Assembly: GCF_004664715.2 (NCBI RefSeq)
Contig: NC_051065.1
Coordinates: 150,866,826-150,930,825, forward strand
DNA: 64,000 bases
Reading direction: 5' to 3'
Source of the DNA: Peromyscus leucopus
Taxonomy: Eukaryota; Chordata; Mammalia; Rodentia; Cricetidae
The translations under genes and the position numbers were made by a program. Under the pieces are notes generated by a model that searched no databases, was not told where the DNA came from, and worked only from the letters and a program-made list of their open reading frames with translations. This document shows, one piece after another, positions 1-11,893 of the stretch (the first letter of the stretch is position 1; each line of letters opens with the position of its first letter).

Positions 1-234
1 TGCCCTGGATTTTAACCCAGGACCTTGTCCATGCTAAAGATGCAATATCATTGAATTATACCCAAAGTCTCTAAAATTTGAAGTTTAACTTGTATTTTTT
101 GAACCTTTACTTATTTCTATATCTGTGTTTCATGAGTGCTAGGATTCAGACTTTTGTACACATGATAGTTCAGCATGTTCCTAACCACTGAGCCATCTTC
201 CTAGCCCCTTACATCTATCTCTCTATCTGTCCAT

Positions 235-620
235 TGTAGCTAGAGTTTTCCTTCCTGGCCCACAGTCAGGACAAATTTCTGTCACCCGCCAGTCCCACAG
301 CCACTCAGACCCAACCCAGTAAACACAGAGACTTATGTTGTTTACAAACTGTATGGCCGTGGCAGACTTCTTGCTAACTGTTCTTATAGCTTAAATTAAT
401 CCATTTCCATAAATCTATACCTTGCCACGTGGCTCGTGGCTTACCGGCATCTTCACATGCTGCTGGTCATGGCAGGAGGCTAGCAGTCTCTCCCTCCGCC
501 TTCCTGTTCTCTCAATTCTCTCTGTTAGTCCCTCCTATACTTTCTGCCTGGCCACTGGCCAATCAGTGTTTTATTTATTGACCAATCAGAGCAATTTGAC
601 ATACAGACCATCCCACAGCA
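235..620 (-). mobile_element. Solo LTR, class II (ERVK-like) family, perfect 6-bp target duplication
   Basis: On the minus strand the element runs from TGCTGTGGGATGG to CTCTAGCTACA (TG...CA), 386 bp. It is flanked by GTCCAT at 229-234 and 621-626. It is clearly related to the LTRs at 55465-55849 and 57134-57895. The 6-bp duplication and TG/CA ends are those of betaretrovirus-like integration. No internal region remains, so it arose by LTR-LTR recombination. Confidence 0.88.
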
Positions 621-654
621 GTCCATACATTCATCCATCCATCCACCTACCTAT

Positions 655-830
655 CTTGTGTGTGTACATGTATGTTTGTGTTTGTACATGCACACAGACA
701 CACACCACATCCCATGTGTGGAGGTTAGAGAACAATTTGCAGGAATTGGTTTTCTCCAACTGGGGATCCAAGTCAGGCCATTAGGCTTGGTAACACATCT
801 CCTTTGCCCACAGAGATATCTTACTGGACA
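655..830 (-). mobile_element. tRNA-derived rodent SINE remnant (B2/B3 type)
   Basis: CATGTGTGGAGGTTAGAGAA, TTGCAGGAATTGGTTTTCTC and AAGTCAGGCCATTAGGCTTG follow the reverse of the SINE body. Confidence 0.6.
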
Positions 831-1798
831 AGATGATGTAACTTCAGATCAAACACTCTACATCTCGGTTCTGTCGATTTCTGTCTCTCTCATGGAACTC
901 TGCAAATTACAGGGAAAATACAAGAAATAACATGAAAGAAACTTCCAGTCAGATTTAACATACATTGATAGTTATCCACATTATTCATGTTTGAATATTT
1001 TTCTTTGAAAGGCCCTAAATGAAGAAAAAAAGTCTAAAATTATTAATGGAAACACTGGCTTAAATAGGAATATTCTTTGAATCTCAGGGGTTTAGAACTA
1101 GTTGGGGTTAGAAATAAAGATTTAGAAACTATCATTATGGTGATTGATAGAGCCTGTGGGCTGAGTTAGTTTTTCTAGACGGAATTTTTTGCACTGTATA
1201 GAGAATGTTGAAAAGGTTCATTCAGAGTTAGGAAGATTCTCATTGACAATGCCAAGAGAGACATGGAAGAAACCAAGCAGGTTTTCCTACTCTGTTTATT
1301 GTACAAGTGTGCATTTGCTTTGTAAGAGAAAGCAAGGATGCTTAATAGTTTGATGATCAGAATTATGAAAATGGCAGAAAGGTAGATATTTTTCTGTTTC
1401 CATTGGTAGAGCAAAACCTTGTGGTTTTAGTAGGTTGGCCTACCAAATTTACCACAGACTTTGTTCTTGGCAAACGAGATAGATGTTTCTTGTGCTCAGT
1501 TCATAGGGATAAACAAGGCCTTATCCCCCTGCTAGGAGTGGTGTTAGGTTGATGACTGTGTTTCCTGAGGGATTTTCCTACAGGATTTTATGTGGTTTGC
1601 AAAATATGGACCTTATATAAAATTACACTACACATACAGGTCATTCCAGACCAATAAGGTTGGTGCAGAATTCAGAGCAAATCAATACAGCTGTACCAAA
1701 GTGGTTTTTGTGGTGGTTTTATCTTAGATCACTTGACCAGCACATTTAAATTCTGTATGGCATAAAAAAAACTGTGAGTGCATATGTGCACGTGTGTA

Positions 1799-1800
1799 CA

Positions 1801-1848
<48 letters not shown>
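1799..1848. repeat. (CA)n microsatellite
   Basis: About 22 CA units ending in CACACGAC. Confidence 0.97.
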
Positions 1849-1849
<1 letters not shown>

Positions 1850-2624
1850 CATGAGTTGAATATTTAGTAAAAAAAAAAAAAGTTAGTTTAGTAATTAGGG
1901 CAGAGACTTTGATAGTTTCTGTACTAGTTTCCAGTCACTCTTACATCAGAGGTTTATATGTTTATAATGAGTTATCATTCCTTTCCACTCACCAGTTCCT
2001 GTGGGTCTTGAACTTGGCAATCCCTCACAGTGACATGCAGGTATTTATAACTGGTCAGCATTGTCACATTCCCAAGCATTAAACTGATTCAATGTGGAAG
2101 TATACCGTATGTATCTACATGCGCTGGGCAAAGAAGCAGCATATGGGGAGCCTCACAAATGCTATCCCATGAGACACTGGGCCATTGGAATGATTAACAC
2201 TGAGAAATGATGAGGATATTTTCCTGCTGTGTTATCATCTCCAACTTAGAAATGGATAGCCTTTCATTTTCCTAAAATTAAAACTTGAAAGAACTTGAGA
2301 GACCAAAGACTTCCCCACAGTTTAAATAGACTGTTCCCACAGTCGGCACTTGAGTTGTCCTAGTTCTTGGCTGTCACAAGTGAACCTTCCATGAACACTG
2401 TGTGCAAGTCTTTTTGTGGATAATACTGTTATTCACTCAGTGAATTTGTGGATCATGCAGTAACTGTAACTATAGATGCATGTTTAACTCTCTAAGGAAC
2501 TTCCAAACTATTCTTTAAAGTAGCCCATACAAAGTGGCTCAGATTATTTTGTTGTCATTGATATTACTTTCTGTTCTCCTCTGCCCTGCAGCATTTATGT
2601 TGGGGAGTGAGAAAGAAGTTGATG

Positions 2625-2695
2625 GTGGTTTGAATGAAAATGGCCCTCACAGGCTCATAGGGAGTGGCACTGTTGGGAGGTGTGGCCTTGTGAAA
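2625..2695 (-). mobile_element. Fragment of the high-copy rodent repeat, reverse orientation
   Basis: GGTTTGAATGAAAATGGCCC followed by CATAGGGAGTGGCACT and GGTGTGGCCTTGTG is the reverse complement of the 3' end of the repeat at 15744. Confidence 0.6.
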
Positions 2696-3372
2696 ATGAC
2701 AGAGATAGAGAATGCCGCAAAAAAGCTCAAATGGAGAGGCACCAGCCACAGAGAAGGGGCAGAACAAGATAAAAAATGATGGACTTGATTAGATTAGATA
2801 CAGCTTCCATCAAGGGGATGGGAGGGACCCCCCGACGTGAGAGTCTGCCCAGGGTCTCTGGGTTAGACTTTTTATGAGCTCCTGGGCTCATTTCCCTTCA
2901 TAACTTCCCTTCTTTCTCTCTGATTGGTCTTGTCCTTGCCAGCAAGTTCTAATGGTTTCAACATGTAACTCCCTTGGGATGGAGGGTATAACCCCTGGAG
3001 CAAGGGTCAGCTCATCTTAAAACGACCAGTCCCCTTTCATGCTACCATATCTGTCTTATGTGTGTTATGTGAGACATCTATTGGGAAGATGGGACACAAA
3101 TGTTTCTTCACACAGATGGAAACTGACAACAGACCAAGGTAACAATTCTATTGAGGTCTAACTTGGTGAAACATTTAGTTTACTGGATGTACTTACAGGA
3201 GCAGGAAGGACCCAAGGCAGTTGTATCATTGAAAAGCCTACCCCAGCTCACAAAATCCTGAAGCCTAGAGCCCTCTGTATGACTTACCATCAGCTTGGTA
3301 GGTTACAGACTCTCCTTTAGGTAGCTCGACTAGTTTCTTCTAAGAAGCTCCCCTTGCTGCTTCTATAATCTT

Positions 3373-4237
3373 TTTTTTTTTTTTTTTTTTTTTTTGCTTC
3401 CAAACCATTTCATTGTTTGTATTAAAAATATTTTCTAATAGTGTATTAACAGAATCTGTTTAATAGAGCAGGGCAGGATGGGGCATGTGCTTTTCCCAGC
3501 ACTTGGGAAGCAGAGGAGGTCAAGGCCTTTCTGAGCTAGATTCTTTTTTTTTTTTTTTCCACCTTTTTAAAATTTATTTTTCTATTATCAGCTTGGTACA
3601 GTACAAATTCCCATCCCAATTGTCAAATGTTTCATTGAGGATTGCCCAGTAGTTGAGCAAAACCAAAACTCACTATAAGCCACAGTTATCCTAGGTTCCC
3701 CCCTGCTATATAGCCTCCCTGGTTCTGTGGGTTGCGGTTTGATTGTTCTTTGCTTTATATCTAGAATCCACTTATGATTGAGTACATACCATGTTGACCC
3801 TTCTGGGTCTGGGTTACTCACTCAGGATGATATTTTCTAGTTCCATCCATTTGCCTGCAAATTTCATGCTGTCATTGTTTTTCTCTGCTGAGTAGTACTC
3901 CATTGTGTATATGTACCACATTTTCTTAATCCATTCTTCCGTTGACGGGCATCTAGGTTGTTTCCAGATGGCTATTACAAACAGTGCTGCTATGAACATA
4001 GTTGAGCATGTATCTTTGTGGTATGATTGAGCATTCCTTGTGTATATGCCCAAGAGTGTTATAGCTGGGTCTTGAGGTAGATCGATTCCCAATTTTCTGA
4101 GAAACCACCATACTGATTTCCACAGTAGTTAGCATTCCCACCAACAGTGGAGGAGTATTCTCTTTGCTCCATATTCTCTCCAACATTGACTGTTATTAGT
4201 GTTTTTGATCATAGCCATCCTGACAGGTGTAAAGTGG
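3373..4237 (-). mobile_element. 5'-truncated L1 with probable 3' transduced segment
   Basis: Target duplications TGCTTCTATAATCTT lie at 3358-3372 and 4238-4252. On the minus strand the insert holds the end of ORF2 (peptides MGIDLPQDPAITLLGIYTRN and EEWIKKMWYIYTMEYYSAEK, with frameshifts), a 3' UTR with AATAAA, a poly(A) at about 3545-3559, then about 150 bases of other sequence (3396-3544) with a B1-like patch, and a second poly(A) at 3373-3395 next to the duplication. Confidence 0.82.
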
Positions 4238-4729
4238 TGCTTCTATAATCTTGGGGAGGGGCCTTGTGAATTATGTAAGTTTCAGTTTTCCTAGACATAA
4301 ATGTACTTCTTGAGTCTTAGGATCCTCCTTTTTAGAATTTCCCTAGTCTTAAAGAGCCTTTCTCTAGGAGGGAATGTTTTAACCTGGAGGAAATTGCTAT
4401 GTAATAATGTGATACTGTCATCATTATATCAATTATATCAATAATATAATTCAGTGTAAGCATTGAATTCCCAGTGCTTCCTGTGAGCCAGGGCAGCACA
4501 CTACCAATTGAGCTATGCTCTCAGTCCTAGAGCTATTTAAGTTTCAATGTAGAGTTTAGTTAATATTGACAGGGCTAACCTCTCAGAGCCCCTTAGGGCC
4601 TTTTGTAACTTTGAGGAATACTAAGAAGTCCTGTGATCACAGAGTTCTGAGAAGGGAGCAGGGGGGCTCTATTCCTAGTACTGGCCTCTTGGTCTTCAGA
4701 GGGCCAGCACACTGGGAATGATGCAAGTC

Positions 4730-4865
4730 TTCTGAAATCTCAAACCCACCCTAGTGACACACCTCCTCTAACAATGCCAGAGCTCTTAATCCTTCCCCAA
4801 CAGATCACCAACTGGGGAGCAAGTATCTAAACAAATGGGGCCCATTTTCTTTCAAACACCACAGG
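4730..4865 (+). mobile_element. 3' fragment of the high-copy rodent repeat
   Basis: CTCAAACCCACCCTAGTGAC, ACACCTCCTCTAACAATGCC and TTTTCTTTCAAACACCAC match the 3' part of the copies at 15744 and 63625. Confidence 0.55.
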
Positions 4866-5554
4866 CCTTTGCAGATGTATTCAAGGCCAAGATTTTCCAG
4901 GAGTCATCAGAACGTGGGGAGAGGCCAAGACAGAGCTCCAGCCCTCACTCAGTGGGAGGCTTGTTCCTACACATACCTTACTTTTAGACTTTTCTTAGTC
5001 CCCAGACCTGAGTGGGGAAAATAGATTCTGTCTGAAGCTGCCCAGTTTGTGGTACTTAATTTTTGCAACTGTAAGAACTGAAGACTGAGGTGTTTGGGAT
5101 TTCTAGCTTGTTGGGTATTTTTAGAACATTATCATGTATGTCAGTTACTTTCAGAGAGACTTTTAAGAAATAAGGTTCTGCTTCCTTCCATAGGCTAAAC
5201 TCACCAGTCTTCTTCATCAGAAAGGTGAAAGCTTATCTTTGGCTATTCTCTCTCATTTTTCCTTTTTATGGGCAATGAAATTCAAGCTTCTGGACCTGAC
5301 CCTGATGTGGACCTGTCATTAGCCTCCTTTCCTGTGACCCCTACCTGTAGCCTAACTATTCTCTGTGTAGCTTCTTGGGATGTTAACATCTCTGATCATT
5401 GGTATTTATGGTACCTGCACTCTGAAAGGTTCTCTCGTTATCTTCCTCACCAGCTAGCATCTGCTCATCCTTCGTAAGTTGTCCAAGCTTCTCTAGCATC
5501 CAGTCACAGACTTTCAAACTGAGTTATTCTTTTTCCTAAACTTGTGTATTTAGT

Positions 5555-5655
5555 GTATGCATTGGAGGTAAGAGGATGACTTCTGTTTTCTGGGGATTGA
5601 GCTGAGCTTGGCATGCTTGGTCATTGCCCACTGGGCCATCTCTCCAGTCCCTATT
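5555..5655 (-). mobile_element. tRNA-derived SINE remnant (B2/B3 type)
   Basis: It ends CCACTGGGCCATCTCTCCAG, the reverse of the tRNA-like head CTGGAGAGATGG. Confidence 0.6.
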
Positions 5656-6346
5656 CTGTACTTTTAGAAACACTATGCTTCAGTTCTAGTGTTTTCTGTA
5701 AAATACTTAGGTGCTCCCCAATGTTCCTGTCTTCTCCATTAGGTTCCAACTTCTGCAAAAGGAGGGGAGTAACAATTGTCTTTGTGTTCCCAGTGACCAG
5801 AGTATTATAATTTCTGGAACAGAAATACTGGCCATCATTTCCTCCTCTTTACAAGTCTTCTATTGGCTTTTGTTTGCAAACAGGATAAAATTAAATACTG
5901 TATTTGGTAGTTGGGGCCTTACTATATGTCATTTTAGGCTTAACTCATGCCCTTCTTTTTGCCTTATGCTCAGCTATCTCAAATGAGTTTACTAAAAGAT
6001 GCTGTGTTGGATGTTTATGTTTCAGAATACTCTCTTTCCCTTCCTAGACTACTTCTGCTTTCTGTTTCAGGTCTAGTAAGGGTCTATTTGTCATTTAAAG
6101 ACCAAGTCAAATGTTGGTTCTTTCAACAGTCTTTCTGACTAATACACTCTTTGGAGGAAGGCTGCTGACTCCTGTGAACTGCCTCGATGATTTTTATTTG
6201 ATATTTTTGAATACAGTAAATTTGGAATGTGTAAGTTCTAATCATTTCACTTATTGTAATTTTTAAAATAAAGTAATTTAACTCCTCTGAATCCCAGTTT
6301 TATTGTCTTTAAAATATGGGCAGCTCTATTCCAAGGATTTCTATTC

Positions 6347-6696
6347 TGTAGCTAGTCTTTCCCTGTCCCACCAGCCAGCTCCCAAATACTGACATAGAGA
6401 CTTATATGTAATTATGAAAGGTTAGGCTTGTTTCTAACTAGCTCTTATAACTTAAATTAACCCATTTCTGTTAATTTACTTTCTGTCTCGTGGCTTTATT
6501 ACCTTTATTCTCTACTGCCCATGTTGCTTTCCTGATTCCTCCATCTTTGGCTGGTGACTCTCCACATCTCTGTCCTTCTTCTTCCCAGTGTCTTATCTGC
6601 CCCCCAAATCCTGCCTAGCCATTGGTCGTTCATCTTTTTATTAAACCAGTCCAAGTGACAGATCTTCACAGTATACAAAAAGATTATTCCACAACA
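6347..6696 (-). mobile_element. Solo LTR of a related family, just upstream of an ERC1 exon
   Basis: Minus-strand ends are TGTTGTGGAATAATC and GACTAGCTACA, 350 bp. Flanks CTATTC (6341-6346) and CCATTC (6697-6702) match at 5 of 6 bases. The 3' flank, only 52 bases long, contains the pyrimidine tract of exon 6749. Confidence 0.8.
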
Positions 6697-6748
6697 CCAT
6701 TCCTCTCCTTTCTGTTCTGTTCATTGTTTGTATATCTTCTATTCTTAG

Positions 6749-6916
6749 GTGGATGCTCTTCGATTGCGTTTGGAAGAAAAGGAGACTATGCTGAATAAAA
6801 AAACCAAACAAATTCAAGATATGGCTGAGGAGAAGGGTACACAAGCTGGAGAGATACACGACCTCAAGGACATGTTGGACGTGAAGGAACGGAAGGTCAA
6901 TGTTCTTCAGAAGAAG
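6749..6916 (+). CDS. ERC1: ERC1 internal coding exon (168 nt, 56 codons, phase 0-0)
   Basis: The exon begins VDALRLRLEEKETML and ends KERKVNVLQKK, part of the central ERC1 coiled coil. The acceptor is a pyrimidine-rich run ending ATTCTTAG, and the donor is AAG|GTAAAG. Both ends fall between codons. In other mammals the preceding residues are AILQTE, encoded by an exon outside the window. The next exon here starts IENLQEQL, which matches the order in ERC1. The apparent GTG start is only the exon's first codon, not a translation start. A solo LTR (6347-6696) ends 52 bases upstream, so the normal branch-point region is squeezed between the LTR and the exon. Confidence 0.97.
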
Positions 6917-7792
6917 GTAAAGCACAGATGTTCTGAGCACAGTGGCCCACTTGTGACAATCTTATTCTGAGCACTCTGCCACCTGACCATTAGAACTGCT
7001 CTCCTTCTGTTTACATTTTGCAGAGGACTTGGAATCATTGTTGCAGGAGGTAGATTGCTAAAGCTGCTCTACAAGTCAGCCTTTCGTGAGCTCAGCAGTA
7101 TGACTGTCTTTCAGTAGGATTTCTCATCCTGTTTCTTAGAAGTATCTTAGAAATTGACACAGTATTTGGCCAGCTAACCTACTATCTTTCTTTCATTGGA
7201 ATAGACATCTATTAGTAGCACATGGATCATCCACTTCATTGCTTAGGTGACAGTTTTGAAGAGTACAGCTTCCTGCTGTATTAAGCATATAATGTACAGG
7301 ACAGACCTGCAAGCTGAGTTGCTTTACTTTGTCCCTCGATTGCAGCACTCCTCATGAGGTAGTAACATGCAGTAGTGGAAGCCTGGCTCACCTCTTTGAC
7401 CATAATCATTATTGGAAATGGGCTTATTTTGGAATAAAATTAAAACTACTAATATTTTTTCTAGTTTTTAACTTATATAAAAGCTGTCCTTGAGGTAATA
7501 GCTATAGACATGTCATTTGTGGTTCATTTCTGTTGAAATGATAGATTTGCAGTGTTTAACATTTTCCTAGTTTACTGTTAACTTGCTAACAGTCACCAAG
7601 GAAGAACCTTCTTTGCTGAATTTGGCAAAGACTTAGCCTTTTTTCGGAAGAGGATCATATCCTGTGTTTTCACTTTATGTTCATTTGTTCTCATTTATTT
7701 TTTCAATTGTAAAGCTTTGAACACTCTAAATATCAGTTGACTGTTCTGTTAGTGCATGCTAATTTGTTGTTTTAAAAATCTGGTGACTTTTG

Positions 7793-7942
7793 CCAGGCAG
7801 TGGTGGCATATGCCTTTAATCCCAGCACTTGGGAGGCAGAGGCAGGTGGATCTCTGTGAGTTCGAGGCCAGCTTGCTCTACAGAGTGAGTTCCAGGACAG
7901 TCTGTTAAACAGAGAAACCCTGTCTTAAACAACAACAACAAA
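7793..7942 (+). mobile_element. B1 SINE
   Basis: GCCAGGCAGTGGTGGCATAT, AATCCCAGCACTTGGGAGGC and ACAGAGAAACCCTGTC, with an AAC-rich tail. Confidence 0.9.
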
Positions 7943-8403
7943 AATCTGGTGCTTTTTATATCTTTCTACCCACGTGCTCACTTCCTCTATGCTTCAGAGA
8001 TAGCTTGCACATAGAGAAGCAAATATATATTCTTATTCTGTTTACATTTTTGAGGTATTCTTGACACCTGCATAATATATATATATATACAGGCAAAAGT
8101 ATATGTATGTGTGTACATGTGTGCATGCGTTTTGACACAAATCTTACCATTCCTATTACTTTTCCTTTTTTAAAAGTTAATGTTTCCAAGCTCCACCCAA
8201 GGATAGGTGTTCCAAAGGCATTATTATTGTATTGATGTTTTACAGTTATGCTAGCAAAGTTTATTCTGGGTGGCATGGCTACATTTTCTGCTTTATATAA
8301 AATAATGTTACAAAAAAATATTTACAGTTAGCTTATATTTGTATAAATTACCTTTCTAGGATCAACTCCTTGAAGTAGAATACCTTGGTGAAATGATAGG
8401 CAT

Positions 8404-8559
8404 TTCTTTTTTGATTTTTCGAGACCGGGTTTCTCCATATAGTTTTGGTGCCTGTCCTGGATCTTGCTTTGTAGACCAGGCTGGCCTCGAACTCACAGAG
8501 ATCTGCCTGGCTCTGCCTCCTGAGTGCTAGGATTAAAGGCGTGTGCCACCACCTGGCAT
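8404..8559 (-). mobile_element. B1 SINE
   Basis: Reverse-oriented B1 from a T-rich tail and CGAGACCGGGTTTCTCC to GTGCCACCACCTGGC. It has the cricetid-type TAGTTTTGGTGCCTGTCCTG insertion. Confidence 0.9.
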
Positions 8560-8836
8560 GATAGGCATTTATAATTTTGGTGACCTTCCCAAGTATCAGC
8601 TGTTTCCTACCACCAGTGTATGAGGGTGTGACCCCTAAAGGCTTATCTAGAGTGGGTTTTTATCAGCCTTTTTGCTTCTGCCAACCTGGTAATGAGGAGA
8701 TAGTTTGGCATTATGGCTGTATTTCTTTTCTCGTAAACACGATGGAATGTAGTTTTAGGTATTTAAGGTCTTTGAATTTTCATTTCTGCAAAGTGTCTGT
8801 TCATAGGTTTATTTACTTTTTAGTGATTTGTAGCAG

Positions 8837-8997
8837 TTTTTTTTTTTTTTTGTTTTTCGAGACAGGGTTTCTCTGTGTAGCTTTGCGCCTTTCCTGGAGC
8901 TCACTTGGTAGCTCAGGCTGGCCTCGAACTCACAGAGATCCGCCTGGCTCTGCCTCCCGAGTGCTGGGATTAAAGGCGTGCGCCACCAACGCCCGGC
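8837..8997 (-). mobile_element. Young B1 SINE with 14-bp target duplication
   Basis: Flanked by GTGATTTGTAGCAG at 8823-8836 and 8998-9011. The body is close to the young cricetid form (TAGCTTTGCGCCTTTCCTGG). Confidence 0.93.
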
Positions 8998-9371
8998 GTG
9001 ATTTGTAGCAGTTTTGTTTCCCAATTAAAAACGGAACATGTTTAGTTTGTTGTAACTTTCAGATGTTTGGTTTTTGACTGTATGTATGAATGTCTGTTTA
9101 ATCAGTTAATTTTTTAATAACATGAATTTTGTGGTATATTTCAAAACTTATGTGTTAGAATGTTTCTTTTATTGGTCTATATTTAGTGGCTTTGTTTCAA
9201 GTTTTGTTATTTGTGGTATATATTAATAAGCTATTATTTCCACCATACTTTTTTAAATTTAGTGATGCCTAGCTATTTGTGGTTCTCCATTTCCTTGTGT
9301 GAAATTTAGAATCTGTTTATGTCTTCATTGTTGTGTGACACTATTCCTGGGAAGACTTAAACGTTTACTCA

Positions 9372-9800
9372 CCTCAGTTAGGGAACTGATGACAGACCAG
9401 AGTTTGGATAGGACCAAAGTCCACCTTGGTGAATCAGTGAGTTTTACTGGGGTTACATGCAAGAATGTGGCTGAGGCATTACTTTCAGGAGTAGAAATGA
9501 GGCAAACACAGCTGCATCAGCACAAGCCTACCTCACTCAGCACAGTGGCTGTCCACGAAAGTTAGCAACCTGGAGCACACTGTACAGCCTGCAGGCGGCT
9601 CAGCAGTTGCAGGCATCTTTTCCTTCTGAGTCAGTTGGTCTGAGCTTCTTCCAGCAGCTATGCTGGTCTTTGTTTCTTCTGGGCTCTTGGGCTGATCAGT
9701 TTCTTCCATGCTACTTTGTCTCAGCCTCTTGTAAGTAGCTCAGCTTTTCTCAGTTTTTCCCCAGCAGTCTACTATTTTATACTATTAGGGAGGGAGAGGC
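9372..9800 (+). mobile_element. Rodent interspersed repeat, third family
   Basis: CTGATGACAGACCAGAGTTT, GTCCACCTTGGTGAATCAGT and CTGCATCAGCACAAGCCTAC match a common rodent consensus. A diverged copy lies at 3115-3357 and is interrupted by the L1 at 3373. Confidence 0.55.
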
Positions 9801-11160
9801 CTGGGGATCTGCTCAGTTTCAGGGACTGATTGAAGCTCTTTTGATTTGTTTACTTCCTGTTAAAACAGCTTTCCTGGAGGATGGAGTGTTTTTACCTCCT
9901 CTTAGGACATCCTTTGTTTCACCTTTCTGTAATCTGCTTTTGAGATTGGTTCTCCCTTCCACCATGTGGCTTCCAGGATTGAGCTCCAATTTTGAAGGGC
10001 AGTGGCAGTCACCCTTATGCACTGAGCTATCTTGACAGCCCTTTGTATTAAGTACTCAAAAAATTCCCTTTAGAGCTTTACTCTGAAATTACCTGGCCTG
10101 TGAGAAAATTATAACCAATTCTCACATCATGAATTTGACTTGAGTGACTATAGCCATCTTTATTGTCCTGTTAAAATTATTCAGGAGAGAAATAGAATTC
10201 AGTGTTCTTTCTTTTAGCCTTGAACATTTTCAGTAAAGAATGTAAGAAACTTGTCTGCAGTGCACTACTGTAATGTAACTTACTACGAAGAAGTTAGGCA
10301 GCCCTGCAGAGATATTTTCTTTGTAATACTAAATCCACAGTGCTTATCAATTTACACATTGTTCCAGGAGCAAGGACACTAGGGAGTGGTTTCCCTTGTC
10401 ATCCTGTTTTTGGCATTTGAGTTCTCTGGGAAGGTGTCCTGGGTGTCCTGGGAAGTAATTGGTACTTTGACACAGTGATGGCAGTGGTAATAGCCAGGTT
10501 GTTAGCCCCTTGACTAAGCCGGCCTGGTTCCTCTGGGCTGCGTTGCCCCTCATAGTCTTCCAGTTCTTATGTACTCTCCATATCTGTATACATTAGTATA
10601 TCCCTGTGTTCAGAGAGTACAGGAGGCAATTGCAGATGGCCAGGGGTCACAGTGTGATTGTCATTGGACTCCTGCTTCCTAGAATTCTCCTTGAAGGAGT
10701 CTTGGTGTTATAGTAAATTTCTTTTCTCTATAATAAATCAGTGAGCTTGAAAAAAGGTAAATATTCGAATCTGAGCTACCTTCAGAATCAGTTTTAAAAC
10801 TTTACAGCTTCTTGCTTGATGCATGTCAGCATCTTGAGTTGGTTTGCACAGATGTACCAGGGATCCCTTCTGTTTTTTTTTTCCCCTTGCTTGCTTATTT
10901 TGCCTTGGTGAAATTAACTGAAATTTACATTTTAAACAAGTGAAGTATCTTATGATTATTTCCTACAGACTTATTATTAATTAAGTCTCAAAGGTTTCTT
11001 TTATTTGTTGTCGCCCAGCCTTTCTTTGGTTTTACAGAAAACTCCCCAGTTGACAGCTAAGTTTATTATGTCTCAAGAATGAGCCTGTGAAAGCCTTAGG
11101 TTAAATAAAAGTTTGTTTGGATGCCTTGTAGAAATCCTTAGAGGTTTCTATGAAATTAAT

Positions 11161-11323
11161 AATTTGTGTGTATGAATGGTGTGCCTTGGCACTACTGTGG
11201 AGGTTGGAGGACAGTTCAGGGAGTTAGTTCATGCTTGCCACCTTAAGGCATTTGGAGATGAAACCTTGGCTGCCCGGCCTCTGCGTAAGCACCTCTACCT
11301 GGTGAGCCATCTCCCTGGCCCCC
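11161..11323 (-). mobile_element. tRNA-derived SINE (B2/B3 type)
   Basis: GGAGGTTGGAGGACAGTTCA and GGTGAGCCATCTCCCTGGCC. Confidence 0.65.
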
Positions 11324-11445
11324 TAGAGAGTTTCTGTGTTACTGAGTGCATATGACTTATTTTTTTCTTTCGTCATTATCAATAAAACTATGAATATCTA
11401 TCCTGGATATTTGAAAAATGTGGCAAAGCTAAAAAGAGAAAAATG

Positions 11446-11609
11446 TGCCAGGTGGTAATGGCACACATCTTTAATCCCAGCACTCGGGAGGCAGAGCCAG
11501 GCAGATCTCTGTGAGTTCGAGGCCAGCCTGGTCTACAGAGCAAGATACAGGACAGGCACCAAAACTACACAGAGAAACCTTGTCTCAAAAAAAAAAAAAA
11601 AAAAAACCC
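11446..11609 (+). mobile_element. B1 SINE
   Basis: GTGCCAGGTGGTAATGGCAC to CACAGAGAAACCTTGTCTC and an A-rich tail. Confidence 0.9.
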
Positions 11610-11699
11610 AAAAAAACAAAAAACCCACCCCCCCAAAAAGAAAAATGCGTAAAAATAAGCTTCTTTTTTAGATTTGATATTTTTTTTTTAAAAAAATGG

Positions 11700-11893
11700 T
11701 GTGTATTGTCTGTATGTTGGAATGTGAGTGTATATATGCAGGTGCTGGTGTTGTCTAGAAGACAGTGTAGGATCCTCCGGAGCTGGAGTTCCTTTTGATT
11801 GTGAGCTGCCTGACCTGAATGATGGCAACTGATCTCAGGTCCTCTGCAAGGGCAGGAAGGGCTCTCAACCTCTGAAGCACCTCTCCAGCTCCT
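11700..11893 (-). mobile_element. B3-type SINE
   Basis: GGAGCTGGAGTTCCTTTTGA, TTGTGAGCTGCCTGACCTGA and GAAGCACCTCTCCAGCTCC. Confidence 0.7.

Larger units (their letters stand above)
1..6748 (+). other. Partial ERC1 intron upstream of exon 6749
   Basis: No exon of ERC1 or other gene was found. The stretch holds two solo LTRs (235-620, 6347-6696), a CA repeat, a truncated L1 with its target duplication (3358-4252), tRNA-SINE remnants (about 168-207, 655-830, 4460-4530, 5555-5655) and pieces of two rodent repeat families (2625-2695, 3115-3357, 4730-4865). About 2770-3060 is LTR-like but unassigned. 860-1798, 1862-2530 and 5000-6340 show no recognisable feature beyond AT-rich intron. Confidence 0.8.

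Noticed and set aside
422..784. 120-codon plus-strand ORF
   Set aside because: Most of it is the complement of a solo LTR and a SINE tail.
3588..4186. Three overlapping minus-strand ORFs
   Set aside because: They are frameshifted remains of L1 ORF2, not a host gene.
8577..9024. 143-codon ORF ending in a B1 and its minus-strand counterpart
   Set aside because: The coding potential comes from B1 sequence, a frequent source of false ORFs in rodents.
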